Below, one piece after another: positions 32,691 to 41,467 of a stretch of 57,517 nucleotides of DNA. The stretch's first letter is position 1, and every line of letters begins with the position of its first letter. The translations under genes were made by a program, and so were the position numbers. Source of the DNA: Bacteroidota bacterium (lineage in GTDB: Bacteria; Bacteroidota; Ignavibacteria; SZUA-365); assembly GCA_014860565.1 (NCBI GenBank), contig JACZJN010000155.1, positions 1-57,517 of the forward strand, in the 5' to 3' direction. The notes under the pieces are model-generated. The model was given only the letters and a program-made list of their open reading frames with translations, did not search any database and was not told the origin of the DNA.

Positions 32691-33731
32691 ATGAAAACTG
32701 CACTTATCACAGGGATCACCGGTCAGGATGGTTCGTATCTCGCGGAGCTTCTGCTGGAGAAGGGCTACACGGTCCACGGCCTCATTCGCCGCAGCTCGTC
32801 CTTTAACACCGGCCGTATCGATCACCTGTACAATGATCCTGCGATCTATAACGAGAAGCTGTTTCTCCACTACGGTGACCTGACCGACTCGAGCAATCTC
32901 AACCGTCTGCTCGAGAAAATCGGACCGGATGAGGTCTATAACCTCGCCGCCCAGAGTCATGTTAAAGTATCGTTCGAGGTTCCCGAATACACAGCTGAGG
33001 TCGATGCCGTGGGTACGCTCCGCTTCCTCGATGCCATCAAGGAAACCGGCGTCAAGACGCGCTTCTACCAGGCCTCTACAAGCGAACTGTACGGCAAGGT
33101 GCAGGAGATACCGCAGTCCGAGATCACACCGTTTTATCCCCGTTCCCCCTACGCCGTCGCGAAGATCTACGGGTACTGGATCGTGGTGAACTACCGCGAG
33201 GCCTACGGCATTTTCGCCAGCAACGGCATTCTCTTCAACCATGAATCCCCCCGCCGCGGTGAGACGTTCGTGACTCGCAAGATCACACGCGCTGCCGCGC
33301 GCATTCGTGAGGGGAAGCAGGATAAGGTCACGCTCGGAAACATGGACGCTAAGAGAGACTGGGGTTACGCACCGGAATTCGTGGAAGCCATGTGGCGCAT
33401 GCTGCAGCAGGATGCTCCCGATGATTACGTTGTCGCGACAGGTGAGACGCACACCGTACGTGAGTTCACCGATATTGCATTTCGTGAAGTCGGTATTGAA
33501 TTGCGCTGGGAAGGGGAAGCGGAGAACGAGAAGGGGATTGATGTCGAAAGCGGAAAGGTCCTCGTTGAGGTGAGTCCTCGCTACTACCGTCCCACCGAAG
33601 TCGATCTGCTGATTGGTGATCCGCGCAAGGCCAAGGAAAAACTGGGCTGGGAGCCTCAGGTAAAATTCGAGGAGCTTGTGCGCATCATGGCAGCAGCGGA
33701 TCTCGAGAAGGTAAAACGTCGGGGATACTGA
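32691..33731 (+). CDS. gmd: GDP-mannose 4,6-dehydratase
   Basis: Converts GDP-D-mannose to GDP-4-keto-6-deoxymannose, the first step to GDP-L-fucose and related deoxysugars. Seen: the SDR cofactor motif [34 protein letters not shown], the catalytic STSELYG and [10 protein letters not shown] (Y-x3-K), [20 protein letters not shown], and [20 protein letters not shown], all diagnostic of Gmd. At 346 aa it is normal length. It is paired with the fucose synthase gene, from which it is separated only by a repeat arm. Confidence 0.97.
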   Translation: MKTALITGITGQDGSYLAELLLEKGYTVHGLIRRSSSFNTGRIDHLYNDPAIYNEKLFLHYGDLTDSSNLNRLLEKIGPDEVYNLAAQSHVKVSFEVPEYTAEVDAVGTLRFLDAIKETGVKTRFYQASTSELYGKVQEIPQSEITPFYPRSPYAVAKIYGYWIVVNYREAYGIFASNGILFNHESPRRGETFVTRKITRAAARIREGKQDKVTLGNMDAKRDWGYAPEFVEAMWRMLQQDAPDDYVVATGETHTVREFTDIAFREVGIELRWEGEAENEKGIDVESGKVLVEVSPRYYRPTEVDLLIGDPRKAKEKLGWEPQVKFEELVRIMAAADLEKVKRRGY

Positions 33732-33780
33732 CATTGGTTGACACAGAGTACACAGAGTTCACAGAGCACACGAAGGGTTT
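33732..33780 (+). repeat. CACAGAG/CACGAAG half-arm forming the whole gmd-fcl spacer
   Basis: CATTGGTTGACACAGAG... through GAGCACACGAAGGGTTT, ending one base before the fcl ATG. The last 17 bases are identical to 34450-34466 inside fcl. GAAGGG sits at a workable distance from the ATG and may serve as the ribosome binding site. Confidence 0.75.
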
Positions 33781-34842
33781 ATGAATAAGACGGATAAAAT
33801 CTACATTGCCGGGCACACCGGGATGGTCGGTTCAGCGATTTGGCGTCGACTTGAGGCAGAAGGTTTTGTTAATCTGCTCGGGCGTTCATTGAATGAACTC
33901 GATCTCACACGGCAGGCTGATGTTGAAGCATTCTTTCATGCTGAGCGACCGGATTACGTGTTCGTCGCGGCTGCGCGGGTGGGTGGTATCTACGCGAATA
34001 ATGTCTACCGTGCGGAGTTCATTTACCAGAATCTCGCCATACAGAACAACGTCATTCATTCTGCGCATCTGCACGGTGTGAAAAAGCTGCTGTTCCTGGG
34101 TTCATCTTGCATTTATCCGAAGCACGCTCCCCAGCCGATGCAGGAAGAGCATCTGCTGACAGGTGAACTCGAGCAGACGAACGAGCCGTACGCGATTGCG
34201 AAGATCGCGGGATTGAAGATGTGCGAATCCTATAAGCGGCAATATGGGGATAATTTCATCTCGGCGATGCCGACAAATCTGTATGGGTATAATGACAACT
34301 TCGATCTGAAGAACAGTCATGTGTTGCCGGCGTTGATACGGAAGTTTCATCTGGCGAAGCTGTTGCGTTCGAATAACATTCAAGGGTTGGAGAGGGATAT
34401 CGCTGCGAAACCTTTCAACACTGAGAACACGAAGAACACGAAGAACACGGAGCACACGAAGGGTTTGTTAGAAGAACTGGCGGCTTCTGGTGTGAGTGGC
34501 GATGCTGTTGAAGTTTGGGGGACGGGAGCGCCGAAGAGGGAGTTCTTGAACGTGGATGATTGTGCGAGCGCAGTTGTATTCATGATGGAGAACTATGATG
34601 GGGAAGGGCATTTGAATGTCGGGACGGGGGAGGATCTGTCGATTCGGGAGTTGGCGGAGATGGTGAAATCGGTTGTGGGATTTGAAGGGGAGCTGCGATT
34701 CAATCCGGAGTATCCGGACGGGACGCCGCGGAAGCTGATGGATGTGTCTCGGTTGAAGGGTTTGGGATGGGAGCCGAGGATTTCGTTGGAGGAGGGGATA
34801 AGGCAGACGTATGACTGGTATTGTAAGCGTGCAGCGCAGTAG
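33781..34842 (+). CDS. fcl: GDP-L-fucose synthase
   Basis: An epimerase-reductase that makes GDP-L-fucose from the Gmd product. Seen: [18 protein letters not shown] at the N-terminus, [29 protein letters not shown], the Y-x3-K motif [31 protein letters not shown] and [15 protein letters not shown], all diagnostic. Relatives in Bacteroidota have a loop after RKFH; here that loop contains a Thr/Asn/Lys-rich stretch ([19 protein letters not shown], about residues 210-228) encoded by an inserted repeat copy (34416-34467) in frame. The core motifs on both sides are intact, so activity may be kept. Its TAG stop is in the same frame as the following glycosyltransferase. Confidence 0.95.
   Translation: MNKTDKIYIAGHTGMVGSAIWRRLEAEGFVNLLGRSLNELDLTRQADVEAFFHAERPDYVFVAAARVGGIYANNVYRAEFIYQNLAIQNNVIHSAHLHGVKKLLFLGSSCIYPKHAPQPMQEEHLLTGELEQTNEPYAIAKIAGLKMCESYKRQYGDNFISAMPTNLYGYNDNFDLKNSHVLPALIRKFHLAKLLRSNNIQGLERDIAAKPFNTENTKNTKNTEHTKGLLEELAASGVSGDAVEVWGTGAPKREFLNVDDCASAVVFMMENYDGEGHLNVGTGEDLSIRELAEMVKSVVGFEGELRFNPEYPDGTPRKLMDVSRLKGLGWEPRISLEEGIRQTYDWYCKRAAQ
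34416..34467 (+). repeat. CACGAAG repeat inserted in frame in fcl
   Basis: Three to four tandem AACACGAAG-type units followed by GAGCACACGAAGGGTTTG, the same 3' end as the spacer repeat at 33764-33780 (17 identical bases). It is translated as a low-complexity [16 protein letters not shown] loop. Confidence 0.8.
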
Positions 34843-34893
34843 ACTTTCTCGACACAGAGCCCACAGAGCTCTCAGAGCGCACGGAGGGCTTTT
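34843..34893 (+). repeat. CACAGAG half-arm at the 5' end of a glycosyltransferase gene
   Basis: GACACAGAGCCCACAGAG... to GCGCACGGAGGGCTTTT. It joins directly to sequence that still reads as glycosyltransferase N-terminus in frame. It contains GGAGG (34883-34887) six bases before an in-frame CTG at 34894. Confidence 0.65.
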
Positions 34894-34926
34894 CTGAGCG
34901 CTTCCTTTCTCCTTTTCCAACGGATC

Positions 34927-36042
34927 GTGCCGTCCTATCGCGTGCCGGTGTTTCGACGGTTGCATGAAGAGCTGGGGGTGGTGGTGTGCCACAGTCCGGA
35001 AATGGAGGACAAGGTCAAACTCTCCGGGGACGACCAGATGGACTTCCCGTCTGAAAGGATTCCGGGAAACTATCTATTCGGTCGCAAGAGCTTGATCAAT
35101 CAGCGCGTTTTTACCGTTCTCCGAAAACATCGTCCGAAGGTTGTGATCGCCCAGTTCTCGCTGGGCGTTCTTACATTCTGGAAGCTGCTGCTGCTCCGTC
35201 CCTTCTTCGGGTACAAGCTCATTCCCTGGTCGCATGGAATTCGCAACCGGGATATGGTCCTCACCGCCACCTCCGGCCATTTCGCCATCGTGCCCGTCAT
35301 CTATCGTCTTGCGGATGTCGCGCTCTTTTATTCGCAGGCTCGAAGGGATCGCATTGTCCGAAACACACCTGCGCTTGCAAGCAAGTGCTTTGTCGCCTCC
35401 AACACGCTCGACACGAAAGCGCTTCAGGCAGCTCGAGCTGAGGCATCTGAGGAGACGGAACGTCCGTTCACTATGCTGTATCTTGGCCGTCTGTTGTCTA
35501 CCAAACGGCTCGACCTGATTCTCGAAGTGCATTCCATCCTCTCCAACCGGCATCGAGTGAGACTCGTTTTCATCGGTGACGGCCCTGAACGCGAAGGGAT
35601 CGCCAATCGGAACAATCCGGACATCATCCTCACCGGCGCCATTCATGACACGAACATTTCCGCTCTCTATCTCAAGAACGCCGACGTCATGATCATGCCC
35701 GGCTATGTCGGACTTGGCATCGTCCATGGGTTCGCTTTCGGTCTCCCAATGATCACCTGTCGAAGTACCGAGCAGGGGCCGTTCCATTCTCCCGAAATCG
35801 AGTATCTCAAGGATGGAGAGAACGGCTTTCTCTGCGACTCCGATCCTGCTGACATCGCGGCGCATATCGAGCGGCTCATTCTCGATCCTGACCTTCTCGC
35901 GCGTATGAAGGAAAATGCGCTGCGAACGGTCAGGGAGGAGGCAAGCATCGATCGGCTGGTGGATGGCTTTCGGCAGGCGATTGAGTATGTGTTGGATCGT
36001 GAAGAGGTAAAGGGGTTAAGAAGTAAAGAGGGAGAGAATTGA
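34927..36042 (+). CDS. Glycosyltransferase family 4, probable altered 5' end
   Basis: A 371-aa GT4 enzyme as listed from GTG 34927 (MPSYRVPVFRRLHEEL). The frame upstream is open back to the fcl stop and reads FLLFQRIV immediately before PSYRVPVF. In relatives that segment is the true first beta strand, normally just after the Met. No ATG precedes it; instead there is a CACAGAG repeat arm with GGAGG six bases before CTG 34894, so the start may be CTG 34894 or GTG 34927. Other motifs: FTMLYLGRLLSTKRLDLILE, FIGDGPEREGI, PGYVGLGIVHGFAFGLPMIT and YLKDGENGFLCD. The very C-terminus (EEVKGLRSKEGEN) comes from a GTAAAGG-like repeat. Sugar unknown. Confidence 0.82.
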   Translation: MPSYRVPVFRRLHEELGVVVCHSPEMEDKVKLSGDDQMDFPSERIPGNYLFGRKSLINQRVFTVLRKHRPKVVIAQFSLGVLTFWKLLLLRPFFGYKLIPWSHGIRNRDMVLTATSGHFAIVPVIYRLADVALFYSQARRDRIVRNTPALASKCFVASNTLDTKALQAARAEASEETERPFTMLYLGRLLSTKRLDLILEVHSILSNRHRVRLVFIGDGPEREGIANRNNPDIILTGAIHDTNISALYLKNADVMIMPGYVGLGIVHGFAFGLPMITCRSTEQGPFHSPEIEYLKDGENGFLCDSDPADIAAHIERLILDPDLLARMKENALRTVREEASIDRLVDGFRQAIEYVLDREEVKGLRSKEGEN

Positions 36043-37295
36043 CGACGGTCATGCGTAGCAGGTTGGATGAACTTAAAGATCTGGGTTGGTCTATCGGGAT
36101 CTGGCTGCTTCTGCTGCTGCTCCGACCGTTGATCGATGCGAGCTGGTCCCTGAAGAATACGCCGATAGGATTTTCGCCACTGCAGCTGGTGGGCGCCGGA
36201 CTCCCGGCGTTTTTTGTATGGACCCTTTGGAAGAAGCGCAACCGAGTGCATTCATTGCTCAAAGAGAAACCCGAGGTGATAGCGTGGGGCGTGCTTCTCT
36301 TGCTCGCTGCGGTTGCCGCGGTTGTCATTGAGCCAGGAAGTGCGTCGCTCGGTGTTGCGCTCAAATTCGTGTTGCCGCCGCTCGCGATAGTTTTCGGGTA
36401 TCTGTACGTGCGTGATGAGAAAGTGTTTACTACTGCGGCGTGGGCGCTGCTGACTGCGGGTGGTGTACCCGTACTATTTCTGCTGTACGAACTGATCGCT
36501 GGACCGATGTCAACGTCTATTCGTGGCGGTGTGCCACGGTTTATCGGTCCATACGCCCAGGTCTCTGTCTACGGCATCCATTTAAGCATGATGTTGATGG
36601 GGATGGGGTATCTTGCAATCCGTAAGGGTGATCGCCTGCATCTTGTTCTGTTGCTGGCCACAACTGCCATACTCGGACTGTCCACGGCGTTTCTCGTGCA
36701 TGTCAGCACCTGGGCTGTCCAGCTCGGAATGGTCATTCTCATTCTCGCCTTTCTGTTGCGTAAACGCGCGTGGTCCCGCAGTGCGATGCTTGCAGGAACA
36801 GCGGTGCTGTTCGTGCTTGCGGGTTTCGCTTTGCGTCCGGAATACACCTACCGCTGGGTTATCATGCCGGATGTTGAAGTCCTCTCCAGCGAAGCACCGG
36901 CCGAGCAGTTCATGAATTCCCGTGGTGGTATCTGGGAGCACCATCTCGCAGATATTTCCCGTCTTCCACTTCACGCACAGCTGTTGGGCTCATCACTCTC
37001 AGGAACGAATTTTTTTGGCGCCACCACCTTTGGCGCGCATAACGATCTCCTCCGCATTTTCATGGCAACGGGCGTGATCGGGTTGTTGCTCTATCTGTTC
37101 TGGCTGGGGAGAGTGATATGGAGGGTGCTGCATATGCACGCTGAGACTCGATTTCTCGGACTTGCGGCTCTGATTGTTTTGCTTGGCTATTCGGTCGCCT
37201 TGACGCCGACGTATATCGTCCCGCTCGTAACGGTACTGCTGCCGGTGCTCGGGGGACTGAGCGGGTGCACGGGAAGCAATGACAGGCTAGGATGA
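36039..37295 (+). CDS. O-antigen polymerase/ligase-like membrane protein (Wzy/WaaL family), copy 2
   Basis: A 418-aa polytopic protein with about ten membrane segments, the same plan as the protein at 18075: LLLRPLIDASWSLKNTPIGFSP near the start and GAHNDLLRIFMATGVIGLLLYL in the second half. The periplasmic loop before this (RGGIWEHHLADISRLPL) is the likely catalytic region. TTG 36039 overlaps the upstream stop (TTGA) behind GAGGGAGAG; ATG 36051 is the alternative. Either polymerase or ligase is possible; two such proteins in one window suggest either one of each or two merged loci. The methyltransferase overlaps by ATGA. Confidence 0.8.
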   Translation: MTTVMRSRLDELKDLGWSIGIWLLLLLLRPLIDASWSLKNTPIGFSPLQLVGAGLPAFFVWTLWKKRNRVHSLLKEKPEVIAWGVLLLLAAVAAVVIEPGSASLGVALKFVLPPLAIVFGYLYVRDEKVFTTAAWALLTAGGVPVLFLLYELIAGPMSTSIRGGVPRFIGPYAQVSVYGIHLSMMLMGMGYLAIRKGDRLHLVLLLATTAILGLSTAFLVHVSTWAVQLGMVILILAFLLRKRAWSRSAMLAGTAVLFVLAGFALRPEYTYRWVIMPDVEVLSSEAPAEQFMNSRGGIWEHHLADISRLPLHAQLLGSSLSGTNFFGATTFGAHNDLLRIFMATGVIGLLLYLFWLGRVIWRVLHMHAETRFLGLAALIVLLGYSVALTPTYIVPLVTVLLPVLGGLSGCTGSNDRLG

Positions 37296-38254
37296 AAACA
37301 CACTTTTCTTGCCCTGTTTGTCGCGGTTTTTCATGGAAGTCACTCGGGTCTCATTTTTTCCTTAGAGACCGGATTAGACAGCTCCCCGAGTATTACCGGC
37401 TGCGCTGGGAGATTTTCTTCGATCTCTGGTTCCCTGGTCAGGACCGGGTGGAATTACGGGAAATGATGTGCAAGGATTGCGGACTGATGACCTATTCGCC
37501 GCGGCCGGAGACAGCGGACATCGACGCACAATACGCGTATCTCGATGAACGACAGACTCCGATTGGCACGCGTCCTTTCGACGAAAACGATCGCGGCACC
37601 CTTCGCCGCATCCGCCGTGTACACGCGTTTCTCGCATCGCATCTGCCGCCGCGCACGCTGCGCATCCTGGATTACGGGGGATCGGACGGTAAGCTGCTCG
37701 TTCCCTTTCTCCGCGACGACCATGATTGTGAGGTCGTCGATTATCATCCTGAACCGCTGAAAGGTATCCATCGGCGCGGGAGCACATTGGAAGACATCCC
37801 GCAGGAAATGCGCTACGATGTTATCCTCTGCAGTCATGTCCTGGAACATCTCTCGGAGCCGGGAGAGCTCCTGCGTCAGCTTTCGGCTCGACTTACGGAA
37901 GGCGGACTGCTCTATGTGGAAGTTCCCAATGAGATCTGGCGCGGCACCCCCATCACGTATGATCCGGTGACGCATGTGAATTTCTTCAATCGCGTGAATA
38001 TCGCATTGTTGTGTCAGCAGAAAGCCGATCTCGGAATCATCGCCACGAGAACAGGCAGAGAGCAGTTTGGTGCATGGCGAGTGAAAGTGACCGGCATACT
38101 GGCGCGGAAGGGTGCGAAGCGGATCGAAATTCCGCTTCCGTCAGCATTGAACGCGACACAACGCTTACAGCGGCCTTCCCTGGCAGCGGCGCTTGCTCAT
38201 CTATTTGAGATTCGAATCCCAAACAAAATTGCCCGACTCCGAAGCGAGGTGTGA
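37292..38254 (+). CDS. Class I SAM-dependent methyltransferase with N-terminal zinc-ribbon-like motif
   Basis: A 320-aa methyltransferase. Cysteines CPVC (residues 8-11) and CKDC (~60) make a zinc-ribbon-like start, as in sugar C-methyltransferases. The SAM core begins RILDYGGSDGKLLVPFL, followed by DVILCSHVLEHLSEPGELL and GGLLYVEVPNE. C-methyltransferases of this kind act on nucleotide-linked ketosugars; here the substrate is unknown. It is the first gene of an overlapping block of membrane glycosyltransferases. Its 3' end overlaps the next gene's listed start by 62 bases, though that start is uncertain. Confidence 0.82.
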   Translation: MKTHFSCPVCRGFSWKSLGSHFFLRDRIRQLPEYYRLRWEIFFDLWFPGQDRVELREMMCKDCGLMTYSPRPETADIDAQYAYLDERQTPIGTRPFDENDRGTLRRIRRVHAFLASHLPPRTLRILDYGGSDGKLLVPFLRDDHDCEVVDYHPEPLKGIHRRGSTLEDIPQEMRYDVILCSHVLEHLSEPGELLRQLSARLTEGGLLYVEVPNEIWRGTPITYDPVTHVNFFNRVNIALLCQQKADLGIIATRTGREQFGAWRVKVTGILARKGAKRIEIPLPSALNATQRLQRPSLAAALAHLFEIRIPNKIARLRSEV

Positions 38255-39887
38255 CATCGAGAGAAAATTCAAAAGGCATCCCTTAATTCCTGGTGCAAGT
38301 TTTTATCTTGCGACCACTTTGCTGTTGTTCGGGATCTGGCACATCGGGAGGTATATTCTCGCGCTTACTGATGGGCATTTCGTGTACGGCCTCGATGATC
38401 CTTACATCCACCTCTCTATTGCGCGGACACTTGTCGATCATGGGGTTTACGGGGTGAGTGCAGGTGCCGTGGGCTTTGCAAGTTCTTCCGTCCTCTGGCC
38501 ATTGCTGCTTGCCGCGCTCGGATTCTTTACCGGCAAGCTGCTCCTTTTCCCGTTCATTCTGAATGTCCTTGCTGCCGTGGGCTGTCTCTGGCTCATCGAG
38601 GCAATGGGGAAGCGCGGCGGACTCTCCTCGGCTGGTCGATTCCTGCTGATGTTTTTCCTCGTTGTGCTGACACCCCTTCCTCCCCTGATATTCATGGGGA
38701 TGGAGCACACGCTGCACCTTTTTTCGGTTCTCTGGATTCTCTACCTCTTTATTAAGCGCTATGAGACCGAACAGTATGGCCGCACTCCGTGGCTGCTGCT
38801 CCTGAGTATCGCGGTATCCGTTCTGCTGCGCTACGAGACGCTCTTCCTCGTGCTTCCACTTCTTGTTCTTGTCCTGTACAGGCGGCAATATGGTACTGCG
38901 TTTGGAATGGCAGCCGCGGCGGTAATCCCTGTCCTTATTGTCGGTGCGGTCATGTTGTCGACAGGCGGGTATTTTCTTTCCAATTCCCTGCTTGTCAAGG
39001 GTCCGCTGCTCGAAACCCGTGATCTGCTGAATCCCGTACATTTTCTGTACTACTACCTGCTCTGGCCTGAGACCCAGGCCATACACTGGCGTCTGATTTC
39101 CATTGCGACACTGATCATTGGAGTGCTGTTTATTGCGTCCGGCGGGGGACGACGCCGTGTTCATCCCCAGTTGCTCTATGCGATGCTCGCCTTCATCGCC
39201 ATTCATATTCTCGCTGTTCGTTTCGACCATTTTAATCGCTATACCGGGTACATCGTCGGGAGCACGCTGACTATCGCCGGGTACGTTTTTCTCTCGGGAT
39301 TGAACTTCTTCGGGAGTACCAGGCCAGCTGCTGATGCGCGGCGCTTCACCGTGCCGCTGATTCTGATTGCGGTGCTTACGCTTGTTCCACTCCTGATGGA
39401 TGGAATGTCCAAGGTGCGTACGGTCCCCACTCTCAGCAGGAACATTTACGAACAGCAGTATCAGATGGGGCGGTTCCTGTCTGAATATTATCCGCAGAAA
39501 TCGGTTGCGATCAATGATCTGGGTCTGGTCGTGTATGACGGACATATCACTCCCGTGGATCTGGCAGGTCTCGCCGACCCACGCATCGCGATCGCACGTC
39601 GGCACCGGGTATTTACAACCGACAGTATTCGTGTTATCACCAGAGAGCATGGTGTCGATATCGCGGTACTCTACCGTTCCTGGTTCATTGATGCGTTCAC
39701 CCTTCCGGACGAATGGATTCCAGTCGAGGAATGGATTCTGCAGGACAATGTGATCTGCGGCAGCGACACCCTGAATTTCTACGGGCTCAATGCCCCTGCG
39801 GCGGATACGCTTCGGCAACGACTGCGGCGCTTTCATCCGCTCCTGCCATCACGTGTGATCGTCAGGGAAGTTCTGCTGCCGCAATGA
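38193..39887 (+). CDS. GT-C-like multi-pass membrane glycosyltransferase (first)
   Basis: A ~560-aa polytopic protein with 10-12 hydrophobic helices and a soluble C-terminal domain. The first periplasmic loop has FVYGLDDPYIHLSIARTLVDHG, the double-Asp motif expected of GT-C enzymes that use polyprenyl-phosphate sugars. ATG 38193 overlaps the upstream methyltransferase gene by 62 bases; no other ATG or GTG is available before the first helix (SFYLATTLLLFGIWHIGRYI), so the start is unsure. Probably cotranscribed with the next gene, which overlaps by ATGA. The sugar and acceptor are unknown. Confidence 0.75.
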   Translation: MLIYLRFESQTKLPDSEARCDIERKFKRHPLIPGASFYLATTLLLFGIWHIGRYILALTDGHFVYGLDDPYIHLSIARTLVDHGVYGVSAGAVGFASSSVLWPLLLAALGFFTGKLLLFPFILNVLAAVGCLWLIEAMGKRGGLSSAGRFLLMFFLVVLTPLPPLIFMGMEHTLHLFSVLWILYLFIKRYETEQYGRTPWLLLLSIAVSVLLRYETLFLVLPLLVLVLYRRQYGTAFGMAAAAVIPVLIVGAVMLSTGGYFLSNSLLVKGPLLETRDLLNPVHFLYYYLLWPETQAIHWRLISIATLIIGVLFIASGGGRRRVHPQLLYAMLAFIAIHILAVRFDHFNRYTGYIVGSTLTIAGYVFLSGLNFFGSTRPAADARRFTVPLILIAVLTLVPLLMDGMSKVRTVPTLSRNIYEQQYQMGRFLSEYYPQKSVAINDLGLVVYDGHITPVDLAGLADPRIAIARRHRVFTTDSIRVITREHGVDIAVLYRSWFIDAFTLPDEWIPVEEWILQDNVICGSDTLNFYGLNAPAADTLRQRLRRFHPLLPSRVIVREVLLPQ

Positions 39888-41464
39888 AGATAAATGCAAG
39901 ACATGCGCGTTTCTTCTTTCCTCTGATGCTCGCAGCGATTCTCATCGCAGTCTATCTTCCGCTTATCCTGCAGCAAAATGATTTTCGTACGGATGATTAT
40001 TATCTGCTCACACTGCTCAAACAGCATGGAATGATCTCGCCATTTGATGGGGTGCATTACGCATATTTCAGCGCTTTCCGCGTTGTCCCGATGTTGAGTC
40101 TTCTCGCGGATTACCTCATGTACGGCCCACACCCTCTCGGCTTTTACCTTTTTAATCTCACCCTCCATATCGCGACGGTCCTCCTCTTCTTCTCCCTGCT
40201 GAAGCTGCTGTTTCAGCAGTTTTTCCATTTTACGGACGAACTGCTTCCGTTTTTTCTCGCACTTCTGATGGGACTGCACGCAGACCTTTTTTACAATGTC
40301 CTCTGGATCTGCAATCGCACCGAAGGCTTCCTGCTGTTCTTCTATCTTTCCACGGTATATGCCTGGTTCCGATTTTTTACGGAGCGGAACGGCGGATGGT
40401 ATCTGGTCGGACTCCTCTCCCTCCTCCTTGCATTGTTATCAAAAGAGCAGGCGATACATCTCCCACTGATGTTCATCCTTATCGGTGTTGTCGCGCGACA
40501 CTTCCAGTCGGGGGAGCCGCGCTGGCGATCGCTCCTGCTTGCAGCTGTCCCGGTTGTTGCATTTGCATCGGGGATATTGCTGCTACGGTGGATCTACGAT
40601 CCCAGTGCCGCGTTCCAGGCGGGACTTGTTTCTCCCAGGAAACTTCTCTCTCTCGTCGGAATAAACCTGATTGCCTTTCATCCGACAATCGCCAAACCCG
40701 TGTTCCTATTTTTCGTCGACCACAAGCTTGTTGCGGGATTGATCGGGGCCGTGCTTTCGGGGAGCGCCATTTTTGCTTTTTCCCGCAGTGTTCAGAGAAC
40801 ACGTCGCCTCGTGTTGGTTCTGATGCTGGCGTTCGTCATCATCGCCTTCCCGCGAATCTTCTACCAGGTCTTCCCTCGTGTCAATTCTATCCAGGTCGTG
40901 TACCTCCTTGTCGTGATGGGAATCATTCTCCTCCGCTGGCCAGTGAGATGGATGTCCATCGCCGCGCTGCTGCTGGTCATGCTGCAGGCTGCGGGGATGG
41001 CATTTGAGCTGCCGACGTGGCGAATGGAGACCTCGAATGATCGTTACGAACAGCTGGCACGCCGCGCGCCATTGCAGGGAGGAATGCAGAACATTCTGCT
41101 TCTGCAATACCATGATCATGCGCGGTATATCCTCTATTTTCTGCGGAAAGGAGATTTTGGGGTTGACAGCTCATTCACCATCACTCCCCTGGAAATCGAC
41201 CGACGCTACGCCGCAGGAGAGGCGCCGGAATATGAATTCACTCAACAGGATTCCGCACTCATCTTTCGCATGAACGACCCGCGCGTTGTTTTTCTGTATG
41301 ATACCACGCTCACGTTGCCTGATGGTATTGAAATCACGCTCGCTGATCCAGCTCCAGACTACGGTTTCCGCAGTGCGATGGTTTCGCTCACGGCTTTCGC
41401 ACCGCACGCACAGTATCTCATAGAACGAAATTTCGAATTTGAGATTCTTCCCTTTCAAAGGTAA
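39884..41464 (+). CDS. GT-C-like multi-pass membrane glycosyltransferase (second)
   Basis: A 526-aa membrane protein starting MKINARHARFFFPLMLAAIL. The first loop contains QQNDFRTDDYYLLTLLKQHG, with a DD pair in the GT-C position, and FNLTLHIATVLLFF and ICNRTEGFLLFFYLSTVY follow. The last ~130 residues are soluble, beginning about ETSNDRYEQLARRAP. This resembles PMT/tetratricopeptide-less GT-C proteins of surface-glycan loci. ATG 39884 overlaps the upstream stop (ATGA); a frame extension to 39713 lies within the upstream gene and is not needed. Substrate unknown. Confidence 0.78.
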   Translation: MKINARHARFFFPLMLAAILIAVYLPLILQQNDFRTDDYYLLTLLKQHGMISPFDGVHYAYFSAFRVVPMLSLLADYLMYGPHPLGFYLFNLTLHIATVLLFFSLLKLLFQQFFHFTDELLPFFLALLMGLHADLFYNVLWICNRTEGFLLFFYLSTVYAWFRFFTERNGGWYLVGLLSLLLALLSKEQAIHLPLMFILIGVVARHFQSGEPRWRSLLLAAVPVVAFASGILLLRWIYDPSAAFQAGLVSPRKLLSLVGINLIAFHPTIAKPVFLFFVDHKLVAGLIGAVLSGSAIFAFSRSVQRTRRLVLVLMLAFVIIAFPRIFYQVFPRVNSIQVVYLLVVMGIILLRWPVRWMSIAALLLVMLQAAGMAFELPTWRMETSNDRYEQLARRAPLQGGMQNILLLQYHDHARYILYFLRKGDFGVDSSFTITPLEIDRRYAAGEAPEYEFTQQDSALIFRMNDPRVVFLYDTTLTLPDGIEITLADPAPDYGFRSAMVSLTAFAPHAQYLIERNFEFEILPFQR

Positions 41465-41467
41465 GTA

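Noticed and set aside
38283-39836. Very long minus-strand open frame (517 codons) opposite the first GT-C gene
   Set aside because: It is an antisense shadow: rich in Gln, Arg and Glu without hydrophobic order, while the + strand encodes a clear membrane protein.
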